A stretch of DNA of 64,000 nt from Lichenostomus cassidix (GCA_008360975.2 CM039179.1:53854666-53918665), one strand, 5' to 3'. Counted from the first letter of the stretch, positions 1 through 12,914 are shown. The notes: a model not told the origin generated them from the sequence alone. Numbers and translations: made by a program.

Positions 1-1981
1 GTGAGTTACTGTGTTACTGTGTCATATTTACAGTAGAAATAGTGACTTGATGTACTTACACACACTGTAACTGTTCATGGATAATAGCATAAGATCTTTT
101 AAAAGTAGAATGAATAACAAGATGTGTCAAAGTGTAACGTGTACTTTTAGTGCAGCAGTACCTTAAGAATTTAACTATTTAAGCTAGAAGGTGTGTGTAA
201 CATAAAACTGAAATGAAATACACAGCAAGTTAAAATATGAAAAACTATAATTGAAAATATTAATACCCTAAAGCACAATTCTGACCATAATGATGAAGTC
301 ACCATAATGTTGCCTTAACATTCAAAGAAAATAAAGTTCTATCCTAAAAGTTGTAAAGTGATACAGACTAAGAATAGAATTTTTTTATCAATTATTTAAT
401 GTACAATTGTGGTACTTTATACAAAAGTACAACATTGTTGTTCTAGAACCTGAAAAAATCTTAACAAATGCAAAATGAATTATGATATCCATTTTAAAGA
501 GCTCACTTTGTAATTTAAAATTAATATTTCAGAAACATGTTCAAGAGATGAAAGACTGAGAAGAAAAAATGACAGAGCTAAAGCAGAGCAACTGCTTAAT
601 TGACTGTCTTTAGTGCCATGAATTTCCATTAGGTTTGGAATGGAAGCAATCTGTGATAAAACTATGGTAACTGTCAAGTCTACCTCTACCTTTTTCATTA
701 TCATCTATTCTCAGGTATTTTGCAAGGTGAAGCCCTTTTGTTATCATGCTGAAGTTTTGCTGCCAGGAGAATCTGTCCATAGTTGGCTGGAGTTGCTCAG
801 GGGCTGTAGGACCAAACATGGTTAATGAAGTATTTAGCAAATCTGACCCATCTTGTAAGTAGCCAGAATCCAAGAAAGGCAATCATTACAGCTTTGTAAA
901 CAATGTATGTACCTGAGGGCAGCATGGATCTACATCTTTACTTCCTATGTTGGTGCAGATCACTTGCCGTGATCAGATCTTCACAGAGGAGCAGCCACAA
1001 TTTTCACAGTGTAACAGAGCTCAGCCCTACTTCTAAGGTACAGGATGTGAATGTATGTGCACTAGAAAAGCACATCCTCAAACTGCTGCTCAAGGATATC
1101 AGCTTTTTTAAAAAGTTGCATGTCCATCCTCTTTACAATCCATCATAATGATTGAAACGAGACAAAATATTACACTTGACTACAGCAAACACAAGATACA
1201 GCATGAACTTTCCATAGTTCCAAAGGAATGCTGAAGAATATATATATATATTGCTATTCTTGAACAAACCTATATTCTCCACAAAGTTGTTTTATCACTA
1301 ATGATGAAAAAGTAACAAAAGGGTTATAGGAAAAAAACAGTTTCTTACAAAAATATGTAAGTTTGCTCAGTTTAGGTTTTGCGTAAATATCCACAGGCAC
1401 TTTAATATTAGATTGTCATGTTCTCTTTTTAAACCTTTACATCTGCTTTGACATCCTTCTGCTTACCTGGAAGAAGAGTTTCAGATGGATATAGTTTCTC
1501 CATATTTAAAAGCTTGCAAAAGTAGACAACCTTTATAATTTATTCTGTAAATTATGTAAATTACTGTAAATTACCCTGTAAATTACCTTACTTACTGTAA
1601 GGTAAATATCTTTTTTGTGGGGTGGCAGGCAAGGGCAAGAAAAAAGAAAGGCATGAGTTGGAAGCAACTTAATTGCAAACTCTACCAAGAAATATTTTAT
1701 CTTTGAATGAGTGGTAAATGTATAATAGTAACAAGGCAAAGTTTTAAATGAAAGGTCATACGTTTCATTAGTATACCCACCATAACTTCTAGCAGCTAGG
1801 CTCTCCAGACTACTAGCTCTTCCAAGTCTGAAAAAAAGGCCACAGCCTTTAAACTAAACACTGGGGGGAAAAAACCAACCTGTACACTATTATTGTCTTT
1901 CTGATTCATGGAGCTATATGAAATTTTCCTTTTATGCCTCAGCAGTTTTTAATTTTGCTCTTTCAATTTCCTAAATTGTAT
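1..1981. other. AT-rich noncoding stretch
   Basis: No recognised gene or transposon. The stretch holds a short tandem array of a GTAAATTA-like word at about 1543-1592, ending in a small foldback (TACCTTAC ... GTAAGGTA), and a short TA run near 1240. The only frame worth noting is the minus-strand one at 610-882, listed separately. The rest looks like ordinary intronic or intergenic DNA. Confidence 0.6.
610..882 (-). other. Unrecognised open frame, possible exon
   Basis: A 90-codon open frame on the minus strand, starting from a TTG rather than an ATG and ending in TAA. Its composition is fairly protein-like, with mixed charged and aromatic residues and no low complexity. A pyrimidine-rich run ending in TTACAAG (minus strand, near 853-860) could be a 3' splice site, and AAAAAG followed by GTAGAG (near 688-694) could be a donor. 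On the plus strand a strong acceptor-like tract ends in TTCTCAG at about 714 and a donor-like CTTGTAAGT sits near 853, but all three plus frames between them contain stops. I do not recognise the peptide. A chance open frame, a lncRNA exon or an unknown coding exon are all possible. Confidence 0.15.
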
Positions 1982-2120
1982 TTAATATCACTATGCTCCA
2001 TGTTGTTTACTGTGCATATTTCCCCTGTTAACTATTCAGGTTTGTAATTTGTTCTTGTTTTTCATATTTGGCTTGTGGCAACCTTGGAAAAGTCATGGCA
2101 TTTACTGAGATTCTATCACT
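1982..2120 (+). repeat. 139-bp direct repeat, copy 1
   Basis: This 139-bp block recurs at 9377-9515 in the same orientation with 134 of 139 bases identical and no gaps. Similarity stops abruptly at both ends: TTAATATCACTATG begins both copies and TCACT ends both. It has no open frame of note and no terminal inverted repeat. It could be a fragment of an unrecognised dispersed repeat or a local duplication. Confidence 0.9.
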
Positions 2121-2227
2121 GTCAGTAAAGTGTTGTTTTTGTCATTAACAGTTCTGAAATTTAGAAGTGACATTGAAATGCCTGGTGCTGTGTTTCTCTT
2201 GTGTATTTTAATGGAGGTATGTTACTT

Positions 2228-2323
2228 TATCTATATCATCTATATCTATATCAATCATCTATATCATCTATATCATCTCTATCATCTTTATCATCTATGT
2301 CTATATCTATATCTATATCTATC
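2228..2323 (+). repeat. Compound ATC/TAT microsatellite
   Basis: About 95 bases of interlaced ATCTAT, ATC and CTATAT words (for example TATATCATC repeated, then CTATATCTATAT), an impure tetra- to hexanucleotide microsatellite. The translated frame through it (LYHLYH type) is an artefact of the repeat. Confidence 0.85.
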
Positions 2324-2565
2324 ATGTCCCCATGATATTCTTCACTGAAAATCTAATTTTTAAGAGGTATACCCCAAGCATAACACTAGGTGAGTATAGT
2401 AATTCAAATCCAGAAGTAGAGATTTATGTCACAGCCAATACAACTAATGAGTCAACTCTGTTGCAAAACACTGTGGTATTACCAGGCCATTTTCCTAAAC
2501 TTTTAGATTCCAGAAATAATTCTTGTTCTGAATATGTCTAGTGTCCTCATATTACAGCTCTGATC

Positions 2566-2634
2566 TTTTTTTTTTTTTTTTTTTTTTTCCCACAATTTAG
2601 CGGGGGAGGGGGGGTGGCTGGAGGGGATGGGGGG
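2566..2634 (+). repeat. T23 tract followed by G-rich run
   Basis: An uninterrupted run of 23 T (2566-2588) is followed, 13 bases later, by G-runs of 5, 7, 4 and 6 (2602-2634). The G part is close to a four-run G-quadruplex motif; the only long loop is 8 bases, between the second and third runs. The T run could be the complement of an old retrotransposon poly(A), but no element is recognisable beside it. Confidence 0.7.
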
Positions 2635-5600
2635 TGGTATGTTTATGAGAGAAAATATGTTTTTTGTAAAAGACAAAAAAAATAGTCTGATAGTTGTGTT
2701 GCCCACAAACAATACATGTGCCACATGAGATTAAAACAAAAAAATTACCAGAATTAAATTCAGATTTTGATCTAAATATAAAGAAGAAGAGGAATAGATA
2801 AGATAATCTTTGTGCACTTTTTAGTTCTGTTTGGTTAATTCAGATTGTCTTTCTTGTCTGAAAATTCTGTTGTTTAGGGAACAACACTGAGAAAAAATTT
2901 TCATCTTATCCCACCAGGACTCTAGAGTGAGTTTGAAAAAATGGTGTCAGAAACAAAGGGAAAAAAACCCTAAAAAATAGCATCTCAGACACCTCTGCCC
3001 ACTTGTTTTAATTGTGGCCACTGTAAAGTCATAAATGGGTGAATCACAGTTAACAAGTTAACATACAGAATCCCATTGCAGAAGCAAATAAATGCATCTG
3101 TATGCTTTATAACTAAAACAGAGAAAAAAAAACAAAACCAAGACACTCTAACTGAAAAAATGCCACCAAGCAAATGGTTTCAGTCTAATTAGAGGCTGAA
3201 ACAACCACAAATTGTAAATTAACTAACCGGAATGTAATGAGTAGCAATTGACCTTGTACCCAAATGGAAGTATACTAAAACAGTTAACTACCAGTGATAC
3301 ATAAGTATTTTGTAATATTCTGAATGGCATAGGAAAACACAATATCCTGTGATCTGATGCATTTTATCAGTTAACACTTCTTCAGTTTTAACCTCGATTC
3401 TTGTTCTTGTTTTTGCTGGCCTGAAAAGCTCAAGGAATATTGTTATATATGCTCAGATATTTTAAAATGTGAAGCTTTTTCATTTTTACCTTTTTTACTG
3501 CTACTGAGCCATATTGAATTGTGTCTCAGATATCCCTTGTATGAAATAACCATGAAGTTTTTGCCTCTCCAAAACTATGTGGTTTGTAGCAGACTGAATA
3601 ATTCATTGATGCTGGAGCCTTCATATCTTCCTATTCAGACTTTTTGTCATAATTGTTCCAAATCCATGCCAAAGTCAGGATCAATGTTACAGTCCACTGC
3701 CTATTTTCCCCCAACATCATGAAATTCGCTGAAGCAATACTTAGCCATTAGCAGCAAGTGGCTTAAGAACATTCAGTATTTTCTTCTATAACACTTGAAT
3801 TTTTTCTGCATGTCACTTGGTTCACATTAAGTGAATATTCACAAATTAAACAAATGAATAATAAAAAAATGAATCTGTCTGGTGGAAGAAGTTCTGCAAC
3901 ATGCAGAGATGAGAATTTTTTGCAACTGGAACATTTTGCTGCAAAGGCAAGCAAAGTCAGGATAAGAAGTTATAAAAAAATAATGTGGATAAGCGAACTT
4001 CAGTAGTAATATATTTTTGTGATAGATAAGGAAACTAAAACAATTATTTAGATACTTCAGAGAAAAAGGGAAGATAAAAGGAAAGGTAAAGGCTCTAATT
4101 ATCAGAAACGAAATACACTGGAGGGGATAAAAACTAGAATTTGTAAGTACTTGCTTTGCTTCAGTTCACTCAAAAGGACTCTAGTGTAAAATGATTAATT
4201 ATGCTGGGAGTAGATGAACAACATAAGAGAACAGACATCAACACTGCTAAAGAGCAAATGAGAAAATACCTGGACCAAATTAATGTTTTGAATCTGTAGG
4301 GTCAGATTAAATGCATCAGAGAGTGCTAAAGGAATTAGTCAATGAACTTTCATAGCCAATGGCAAGTGCTTTTGCAAAATTCCAAGGAGATCCTAGAACT
4401 GCAGATTAGTAACTTCACATCAATTACAGGAAAAATATCAGCTAAACAGAGATGCAATATGAATAAAAGTAACTATTATAAGTGCTCGAATTGTGTTTAG
4501 GGCACAGAGCAAAACAAATGTTAGAGTTTAAAATGAGCTTATAAATTATACAGAAGAAAATTCATAAGTATGATTTCTCCTACCTAATAAACTTATTTTC
4601 TAGAAACGTATACACAATCTAGGTTGTTTTCCCTGCCTTTTTTTCTGACTCAGCTCTTTATAGATTCACATTTTATACTCATCAGCTTTTTGCCTAAACT
4701 GTGTTGATCATTATTATATAACTTATCAGACAGTAATAGAAACAACAAAGAAAAAGAAAACAAAGACTTCCTTGGGTTTATGGATCAACAGATAGACGAA
4801 AAGCAGCTTCCATGTGCTCCTCAACAGTTTTAGAAATTCTGAGAGCATGTGAGCATCCAAAGAAGTATCCATATCCTGTAGTGGAATTACTGAGTCATTG
4901 AGAATGTAAGCAAGAGACTTTTCAGCTTTTAGTAACATGCACTGTGAGAGGCAAATAGTCATTTTCTCTGGCCAAAAAGATCCAAGCTCTCTAGTACCTG
5001 AAGGTCAGTGTTAATAGAAACAACTTGGTTTTGTCACTGCTTATGCATCTTACATAAGTCAGTCACAAAGCAGCTTGTAGACTAAATAGAACATTGATTA
5101 GAATTTGCAGATTTTGCAGGGAATCAATCTTTAAAACAGTTTATTTGTTGGTTAATTGATTTTAGCACATGCATGGGACATTGTTTGGATGACGTATATG
5201 AAGGGCATGGACAGAGGCTGTAGGATTTTGTCAGAGAATAAACCTAAAAATATGAAAGAGCAGGTAGCAGTGTTTTAATGTAAATAAGAAGTTTGGAAGG
5301 ATTACCTCTCCAAAAAAGTGCTGCACTGGGTATTTAGGACCCATAGTAGAGAGCAGATGGATTTTGAAAAAGGGGCAGATGGATTTTGCATTGACATGAG
5401 AAGAGAGCTGTCAAAGTACCAGCTGTGGCTGAGAAGGAAGGACAACCAATTAATTGTCTGTGCCCTTTTTTGGCAGATGTCAAGTTCTGCTATCCTTTAT
5501 TTACAGAGGCTCAATTCCTTGAGAATCCACAGAGGAAAACGGTCTTTAAAAAAAGCTGGGTTATTCTACACGTGGTACAACAAGAAAACAGTTTTCTTAC

Positions 5601-8600
5601 CCACATAGGTGGAGAAAAATTGAGAATGAATGGTGAGCTGGACTATATGAACCTTTGCTGGTTATTTCCCACAGGACATCAGATAATTAAGCTGCAGTTT
5701 AATTAAGCTCCATTCTTCATATCTTGCCTTTCTTTCTGAATTTGTAGGGTGTGCATGTTTTCTAGTAGACCATAAAACAAAATACTAGCGGGCACTTTTC
5801 TAACAAACCACATATGCTGTGTCATTATCTGGAAACTACTACATAAATTGTCAATATGTTAGAACCATCATCATTAAAGCCACGAATTATTTCAGTGGGA
5901 TGATTCCCCACACAATGTAGTTCAGGACAATAGACACATGTTTTCTTGGACAGGTGGTGCTTATGGGTGGAAAAGTTGAATGCAATAACAAGGAATGTGA
6001 AGTGGAATAGAATTATATCACACTTTCACCTTTCTAGAGCCAATTATATAGTTCAGTGAAGCAAAAATCAAATAACTAAGAATCTGTTCAGGAAAATAGA
6101 AGTGCAGAAAGCTGGTAACTAAAGTTTCATATGAAGGCCAAACACTACTGTCAGTATGAGCCAAAGTCGTCTCAAAATTCCTTATTCCTTCCTTGCAGAT
6201 CTACCATTAATATAAGACAGATACAGTGCTACATTTGTAAATATACCTCTAAGACCATGCTGAACAGCTCATGAAGAGTATACCTGCATAGTGTTTTAGT
6301 TCAGAAAAGGAGTGTATTTTTCAAGCAAATCTGACAGAAGGCCCTCTGTATGAAATGCCTGTATTAGCAAATAATGTGGGACTCCCAAGAATCAGTGTGT
6401 AAAGCAGAGAAGATGAAGCTGAGAATCTAATGCAAATACCACAATATTTTGGAAGTTTTTACTTGATGGAGGTTGCTGAAAGTCATGGAGGTTTTTAAAT
6501 TAGCTCTAATGTTGCCCTGTGAACTGTAAGTTTGTTAGCAGGGCATTTTCAATGTGAAGGAACCAGACTGTAAGTTCTAAGAGTTTCTATGATGCAAATC
6601 AAAGCTCAGTAAATGGCCAACTGGAAGAACTGTTTCAAAAGTGCTTTGCTGGTTCAAATTAAAAACATAATCATCACATACTTTTAGTGCACTTCAGTCT
6701 ACAACAATGAGCAGTGTCAGACCACGACATGAATTTGTTTTCAATAAAACTAAATTGAAGATGTTGTGCAGCAGCTTACCACATGCACTCCAGCCACAAA
6801 TAGGCAATCAATCCACAAGGCAAAAATAGAGAAATATCCAAAGTAATATTCAAAGTAAAAAAGAAATCAAAGCAAAGCAAAGCCCAGACCCATGAGAATA
6901 TTATGAATATCAAACCTTGCCTCAAATTCCTCACTTTGCTGAGGTACTGTGTAACTCTTTAGCACTTGCCAGAGTAAGGATGTTTGGTCAACCTGTAAAC
7001 TATATATTGTAAAATATCCAAAGATATTTCAAAATAATAAACTGCCATAAGAACTAGATTGTAGCAATCCTCAAACAATGTAAATTTTTTTTTTTGGTGA
7101 ATTGAAGCATGTTTTTAATGTGACAGGGAATATGGATGATTTAAGGTTCAGGAAAACAGCACACACTATTTTGCCTTTACTTATAAACAGAACTGCACCA
7201 GGGATATCTCTCTGGCCCCAGAAGCAGGTGCCACTTACTGGCTTGTACAGAAACCACTTACAACTGGAATCCTTTCTGACATGTCGCCTTCTCCACACGT
7301 GTTTGGAGTCAAGATATAATATAAGCCAAATGACACTTCAGCAGAATAGATGACTGTGCTCACTGTATAGTTTTATTTTAAGGAGGAGACACTGGGAATA
7401 ATTCCAAGATCGAAATTACCAGCTTCAACCTCTTTTGATTGTAGCCTAATAATGGTGATTTTTTTCCATTACTAGTAAAAGGCCATGAGCTTTGTACTAG
7501 CGTAATACAAAGTCTTCTCTGGACTTGCTTGTACTTTGTAGGTTTCAGCTTCTTTAACCATTCATTAGGGATGAGGTGAATGTTGTCAATTTGCTTTAAA
7601 TTAAAATCTGCAAATTCCATTTATATTGAAGGCCTGACAAAATGAAAGAAACATTTAAAAGCAAACAACAGCCCTTTCTGTCAATTAAGCTTGGGAGACA
7701 CACTTGTACAGGTTGGAATTTTTATCTGGGACACAATGAGAAGGAAAGTGTGTGTGATATGAAAACATTTCCCTGAAAAAGGGATGTTATTCTTATTTAA
7801 TGACAAAGGGGGAACAAGTGCTAGACACCACAGGATAGATTAAATTCCTTTTCAAATTATTTTGTACTTCTAGACTGGGAATTATTATTACTCTCATCCT
7901 GTTTAATGGAAAAGTTTGGCCACTCTAAAACAAAGTGCATATAGAAATTATTATAAACAATGAATAACTAGGGACATAACCATTTATGAGTAGAAAAAAA
8001 ATACCATGTTTGTCAAAAAAACGGAAGGAATATGATGCTATGTGCTTTACAGGAAGATACTTATATGAGTAAATCTTAAAGCAAAATATTTTAAAAACAT
8101 TTAATTGTGATTTTTAAATAAATGTAAAAACATATATTTTTCTTGTATGTGACCCAACAATAATTTTAGCTGTGGAAGCTCAGAAAATGTTATCTCTAGG
8201 AAGAGTTGCATGAAATAAAAGTTATTAGAAAAAAGCTCCATATTTATTCTTTTTAGACCTACAGTTCTAAAAAGACTAGGTGAATGTTTGCTTATGCCTA
8301 AAAATGCATGTAAATATGTAAGTTAAAACAGGAAAACAATCTTTCTTCATATATAACTTGAACACATGTTTTTTCTCAAAACCTCTCTGCGGGGATGGAG
8401 AATGGGTAAGAAGCTCAGGTAGAGATTTGAGCAGGTCCAGATGCTGGTGAATGATTTTATTACCTATCTTGGAGAAATCTCTGGTCATTGAATGCTGTCA
8501 ATAATCCTGTCCTGAGTCTTACAGTCATCCTTATTCATTGCACCAAGGAAAGTTTCAGTACTGAATATAAGCTTCCACTTTAGAAGAACAAATTCAGGAG

Positions 8601-9376
8601 CTACAGTACCTGGAACTCAGCTAAGCTCCAGCATGCCAGACTAGATTCAATCAGCAGGTATTCTAAACTGCTTAAAAACAAACCCAATGGCAGAAGAATG
8701 TAGAAATTGAAAAGGGAATTTATCTAGCTAGGGGTGAAACTGAAATAGCTCTTCTCTTTGATGATGAACTAATGAAGCAATTTGTACAGTTCTGTGGAAA
8801 ACTGGTTCTGTTTCATTATTGTCAATTTTTTCTTTTTTGTGTCTTGTACAAGATTTTCATGATTGAAAGAGAATAATTTTGATTTTCTTATATTTGCGCA
8901 TAGTTGAAATGCCTTTTTAAGTTGGGTTTTGTTGTTGTTGTTTCTTTTAGAATCTTTTTAATTTGTTTATGCTGCTTCATTTGACACAGATACCTGCTCT
9001 ATGCTTTTCCACATCTTTGTGTGTGTCTTACCTTGCATTGCATTCTGCTAGCTATGCTGCTACCAGATAAACCAAGAGGTTTCAGCATATTGAAAACACT
9101 AGTTGCTTCATCACTACAGATCTACCCATGTAAATTGTTAAAATTTGAAGCAATTTGTTTATATAATAACAGTTTTATTCCTACTTAATATATAACTTAA
9201 TAGGCTCAATTTTTGTCTGTAATAAAATTAAAGAAAAATGATTATGACTCTTGTTTCTGGTGCATAGTATTTTCTGCACATAATTGTCTCCTTCCAAAGA
9301 AGTTTGTTAGGTTGCATACCTGTACACATTTAAAAGAAGCACAAGGAAACAATGGAAGGTGGGGAAATTCCAGGAA
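2635..9376. other. Noncoding stretch, no recognised element
   Basis: AT-rich sequence without any repeat family I can name. The longest frames are two overlapping plus-strand frames of 96 and 93 codons at 5318-5706, frames of 83 and 75 codons on opposite strands at 7071-7353, and a minus frame of 80 codons at 7378-7620. None shows a known motif, signal peptide or convincing splice context. A 10-base word TAATTAAGCT occurs twice near 5686-5709. I see nothing that needs to be a gene. Confidence 0.55.
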
Positions 9377-9515
9377 TTAATATCACTATGCTCCATGTTG
9401 TTTACTGTGCATATTTCCCTTGTTAACTATTCAGGTTTGTAATTTGTTCTTGTTTTTTATATTTGGCTTGTGGAAACCTTGGAAAAGTCATGGCATTTAC
9501 TGAGACTCTGTCACT
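9377..9515 (+). repeat. 139-bp direct repeat, copy 2
   Basis: Second copy of the block at 1982-2120, differing at five positions, four of them transitions. It ends exactly where an antisense CR1 fragment begins (about 9516). The first copy has no CR1 next to it, so the block is not simply part of that CR1 piece. Confidence 0.9.
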
Positions 9516-9705
9516 CTCCTCTTTCCCTCACAAGGAAGTTGTAACTACAATGACATCTCCCCCCAGTCTCCTCCAGGCTGAACAGACCAAGTGATCTCAG
9601 CTGCTCCTCATACAGCTTCCCCTTCGTTGCCCTCCTTTGGATGGTCTCTAATAGCTTGATGTCTTTTTTATATTGTTGAGATTAAAACTGCATGCAGTAT
9701 TCAAG
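9516..9705 (-). mobile_element. CR1 LINE fragment (antisense)
   Basis: Read on the minus strand this matches the CR1 region just upstream of the 3' untranslated end. On the plus strand the antisense landmarks are CAGTCTCCTCCAGGCTGAAC, CAGCTGCTCCTCATAC, TTCGTTGCCCTCCTTTGGA and GCAGTATTCAAGGT, in the order expected for bird CR1. The final part and tail of CR1 are absent on the left, where the 139-bp repeat abuts. Old, diverged and non-functional. Confidence 0.85.
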
Positions 9706-9708
9706 GTT

Positions 9709-9787
9709 TATATATTGATGTATATATATTTTTATATCTATGTCCATATATGTGTTTATATATATGTACATGTGTATATATATATGT
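9709..9787 (+). repeat. TA-rich microsatellite
   Basis: Impure (TA)n with TATG, TGTA and TTTATATC interruptions, directly beyond the antisense CR1 piece. Confidence 0.8.
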
Positions 9788-11117
9788 TTTCCATTAACAG
9801 ACCTTTGACAAACTCATCCAGAGATGGGATCAGCATGTAGCCACTGGTGCACTTTGTGTTGGTGTGAGCTGAGTGTGCCTGTACTGATCAATGTGGCTGA
9901 GGTGTGGCCAAGTGCACAAACACTGAATATCTGTGTGTGGTGTGTTTGTGCTCAGCCTCATTGCTGTTTGGACCTGTGGGCATGGAGCTGCAGAAACTTA
10001 ACCTCTGTCAGATGGCTGGATTGGGTCTCTCACTAACAAACATCTGTTTTTCTACACCAAATATGGTCCAGGGAGGGAAACATGGGACATCAGTGCACCA
10101 TGGATAATTGATTTTTCAAATGTAGCTTCTTTATAGTTTACAAATTGTCCATAATGAGATTGTGATTTTTGCAAATTACTGTTATATTTGAAAACTATTT
10201 AAACTTTAAAATTACCACAGTTCTGACTTTAAGGTTTGCAGTATAAAGTAATTCTTTCGGTTTTTTGTAATTTGGCTTTTTTCTTTAATTTCTTGAGAAT
10301 ACAAACACATGTTTTTACATTGCTGATTTAGATCAAATGATTTTAAGATCTTTGAGCCATTTGGCTAGATCTAACAAATTGACCAAAGCAAGTATTTGAT
10401 ATATCTGATTCATTAGATAAGACTTGCTATATTTTTATCTGCTGCTTCATAGCATAATATAGTGTTCAAAGACTGCCACTGAACTCCCTCAAAATTATAT
10501 TAATTTTGTCACAGATGTATTTTGTTGCATCATAAATAAGTCTGAGGTTGTGAAATTAATTTTCTACTAAGATTCACACTACCAAAATATTTTCACAAAT
10601 GAGAATAAAATTAGTGTGGATACAGTCGAATTAATACATGATTACACTGAGACAGCACTTTAAGCATATTTTTCTCTCTACTCACTCAGATATGATTACT
10701 ATAATACTTATTGTTAAAATCATATTTCATTTTATTTTGATGTTTTGAAGACCATTGTTCTGATTGTATATGACTTCTGAGTGAACCCAGTAAGAAGACT
10801 CATATTTAAAGCTTTTTTTTGTTATGTTCTTAGGAACACAAAATGCTACCAATTCTACCATACTTAAATTTTCTACCTGAGCAAATCTGCTGAGGAAGTG
10901 GGGTGGCTTTAATGAAGTTATTCCACAGTAACTGACATCTGCTTCAGAACTAAAACTGGCTCCTTCACTAGAATGACTGTGGTCCACATTTTCACTGAGT
11001 AGAAGTTCTATTCTAATTTATTTCTTTGTTTTAAGCATAATTTTGAACTCTTCATGTTAAACATAACACAAAGTGTGCAAGACACCACAAAAATACTAAT
11101 AAAACGCGCAGAAAAAG
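9788..11117. other. Noncoding stretch
   Basis: No element recognised. Two overlapping plus-strand frames of about 70 codons at 9824-10107 and a minus frame of 86 codons at 10727-10987 are present. The latter reads fairly protein-like but has no motif I recognise and no clear splice context. Treated as chance frames. Confidence 0.5.
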
Positions 11118-11172
11118 TTCTCCCCCCAACCCCAACAAACAAACAAACAAACCCAAATAACAAACCCAAAGA
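11118..11172 (+). repeat. A/C-rich tract with (AAAC)n core
   Basis: A C-run followed by about five copies of ACAA/CAAA and then AC-rich sequence. It is one of several A/C-rich low-complexity tracts in this window (others at 33183, 52711 and 55973). Confidence 0.8.
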
Positions 11173-11359
11173 ACCTATTTTGCACATATACCAGGACTGG
11201 CTGGTAGGGTCACAACCAAAATACCAATTGAATTTCTTTAGTCACTTACATCATATCATCTGAATTAGTAAGAGATACCACATTTTGTCCAAAGGCTACA
11301 ACAGTATTACCAGTATTTATATTATTATTAGGAAAATGAAGAAATATTTGTTCTTTTTG

Positions 11360-11750
11360 TTCACTTGACATTCCCAGGGAGGAGCAGGAATGGAATGCTC
11401 CAGAAAGGGGACCAGGAGCTGAGAGCGACAGCAAGGCAAGCAGGACAGTGCCCTCAGCAGCAGCAACACAGACCTACAGCACTGAACTGGAGCAGAGCAG
11501 TTCGTCTGGTGTCAGTTGGGTTCAACCAAGAGCTCTCTGACTGCCAGACAAGGCTGCAGCAAGGAGGTCCAAGGTTAACACAGGTAGTCATGTCAACATG
11601 TCAGGATCACCATTCAAGCTCAAGTGCAACTCCAGAGCTTAGGGAGGAGGGAGACCAGGTCCACACAAGGCTTCTCACAGCTCATTCTCTCTCTTTAAAC
11701 ATAAATCTGATCCGTAGTTACACAGGAGTGTCATATCATAACTAGCCTTG
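11360..11750 (+). other. GC-richer patch with a 126-codon open frame
   Basis: A patch clearly richer in G and C than its surroundings. It contains a plus-strand open frame at 11365-11745, the longest in the window outside recognised retroelements. The frame is rich in Q, R, S and T with a short glutamine run near residue 50, and shows no domain, signal peptide or membrane segment I recognise. Base composition and AGCTCAAG-type words recall old repeat-derived sequence in birds, but I cannot place it in a family. A decayed repeat is more likely than a gene. Confidence 0.3.
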
Positions 11751-12914
11751 AACAACAGCAGTTAAATCCCTGTGGGAGAGGAGGCTGCAAATGAGGCTGT
11801 TGCACTCAAGGGCATGGCAGACATTTTGAAAAGAAAATAAGATTAAATGGAATATCAGCATCCAGACAGAAGCTCTCATAAAGGAAAATACAGCCCCAAA
11901 GAAACCTAGGAACTCATCATTTCTGCTCTCCCAAGTTCTGGGTATCATTTAGTGATGTGATGCAGCAATGTTCCTAAAGCTGTTGTTCAGAGGAAATGTC
12001 CTGCAGGTTCCTTTGAAAATACTAAAATAGTTCATTTGCATTGGAAAGAAATCAAAGGGCCTCTAGATATCCCTTGGATGGCTGTAATGAGAGTTGCCCT
12101 TACTGGGAGTTTCAATCAAGACATTGTTGCTTATTTCCCTAGATATACTGGGAAAAATCTTTCCTTTGCATCAGCATGACTTGGAGATAGAAGAAAGGCT
12201 TCTGGGAAGGTGAGAATTATTGATGCTGTTAAGCGTTCATGTAGAACTGTTGTTATTGCACTTTTCTTATTAACTACCTTAGTAATATTTTTTTTTTAAT
12301 GTAATATTTTATTTATTATTTTTACCCTAAAACCACTGCATTTGGGTCCAGCTAACCTAAAAAATGTGTATCTTTGGAGCAATATTTTTGATTAAGCAAA
12401 AGATTCATCCATCATCTGGTTTTGAGTTAGGGAAGTGAGGAGCTGAGGTGTCAGGAAGTCTTGAGCTCATGAAGTGGTATGTTGCTGGGGAATTATTTAA
12501 CATGCAGCATCTTTTCTCAAGAAAAAAATTCTCATTAGGTGCTGTGGGAGAAAGAAGCAAAGTGGCAAATCGTATCTCTAGACAATCCCCAAACTTTTTT
12601 CAGACATTATTTATTATGTGTAAAAAGGAGAAAATTTGCCACTTATGGTTAATTTCTTTATGTTTAAACCAACCATTTAAAAACGTATACTGAAACCAGT
12701 AAGTAATATATTTATCATATCTTTGAGAAAGAAAAGGAAAAGAATGAAAATAAAAGCTATGTATTAAATCTTTATTTACTTGTTTAAGCACAATTTAACT
12801 TACATGCTGCTTCATATAATCTAATGTATCATTCGTATTATTTATTAGAGGGAAAATACTATGAATGGAAATTTGCCTGCAGATGAATGAATGCCTAGTT
12901 ATGGCAATGCCCAA
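11751..12914. other. Noncoding stretch
   Basis: AT-rich, without recognised repeats or genes. Frames of up to 81 codons (12448-12693) lack recognisable features. Confidence 0.5.

Noticed and set aside
1..6. GTGAGT at the very start, a splice-donor consensus
   Set aside because: A six-base match at an arbitrary window edge with no exon visible is not evidence.
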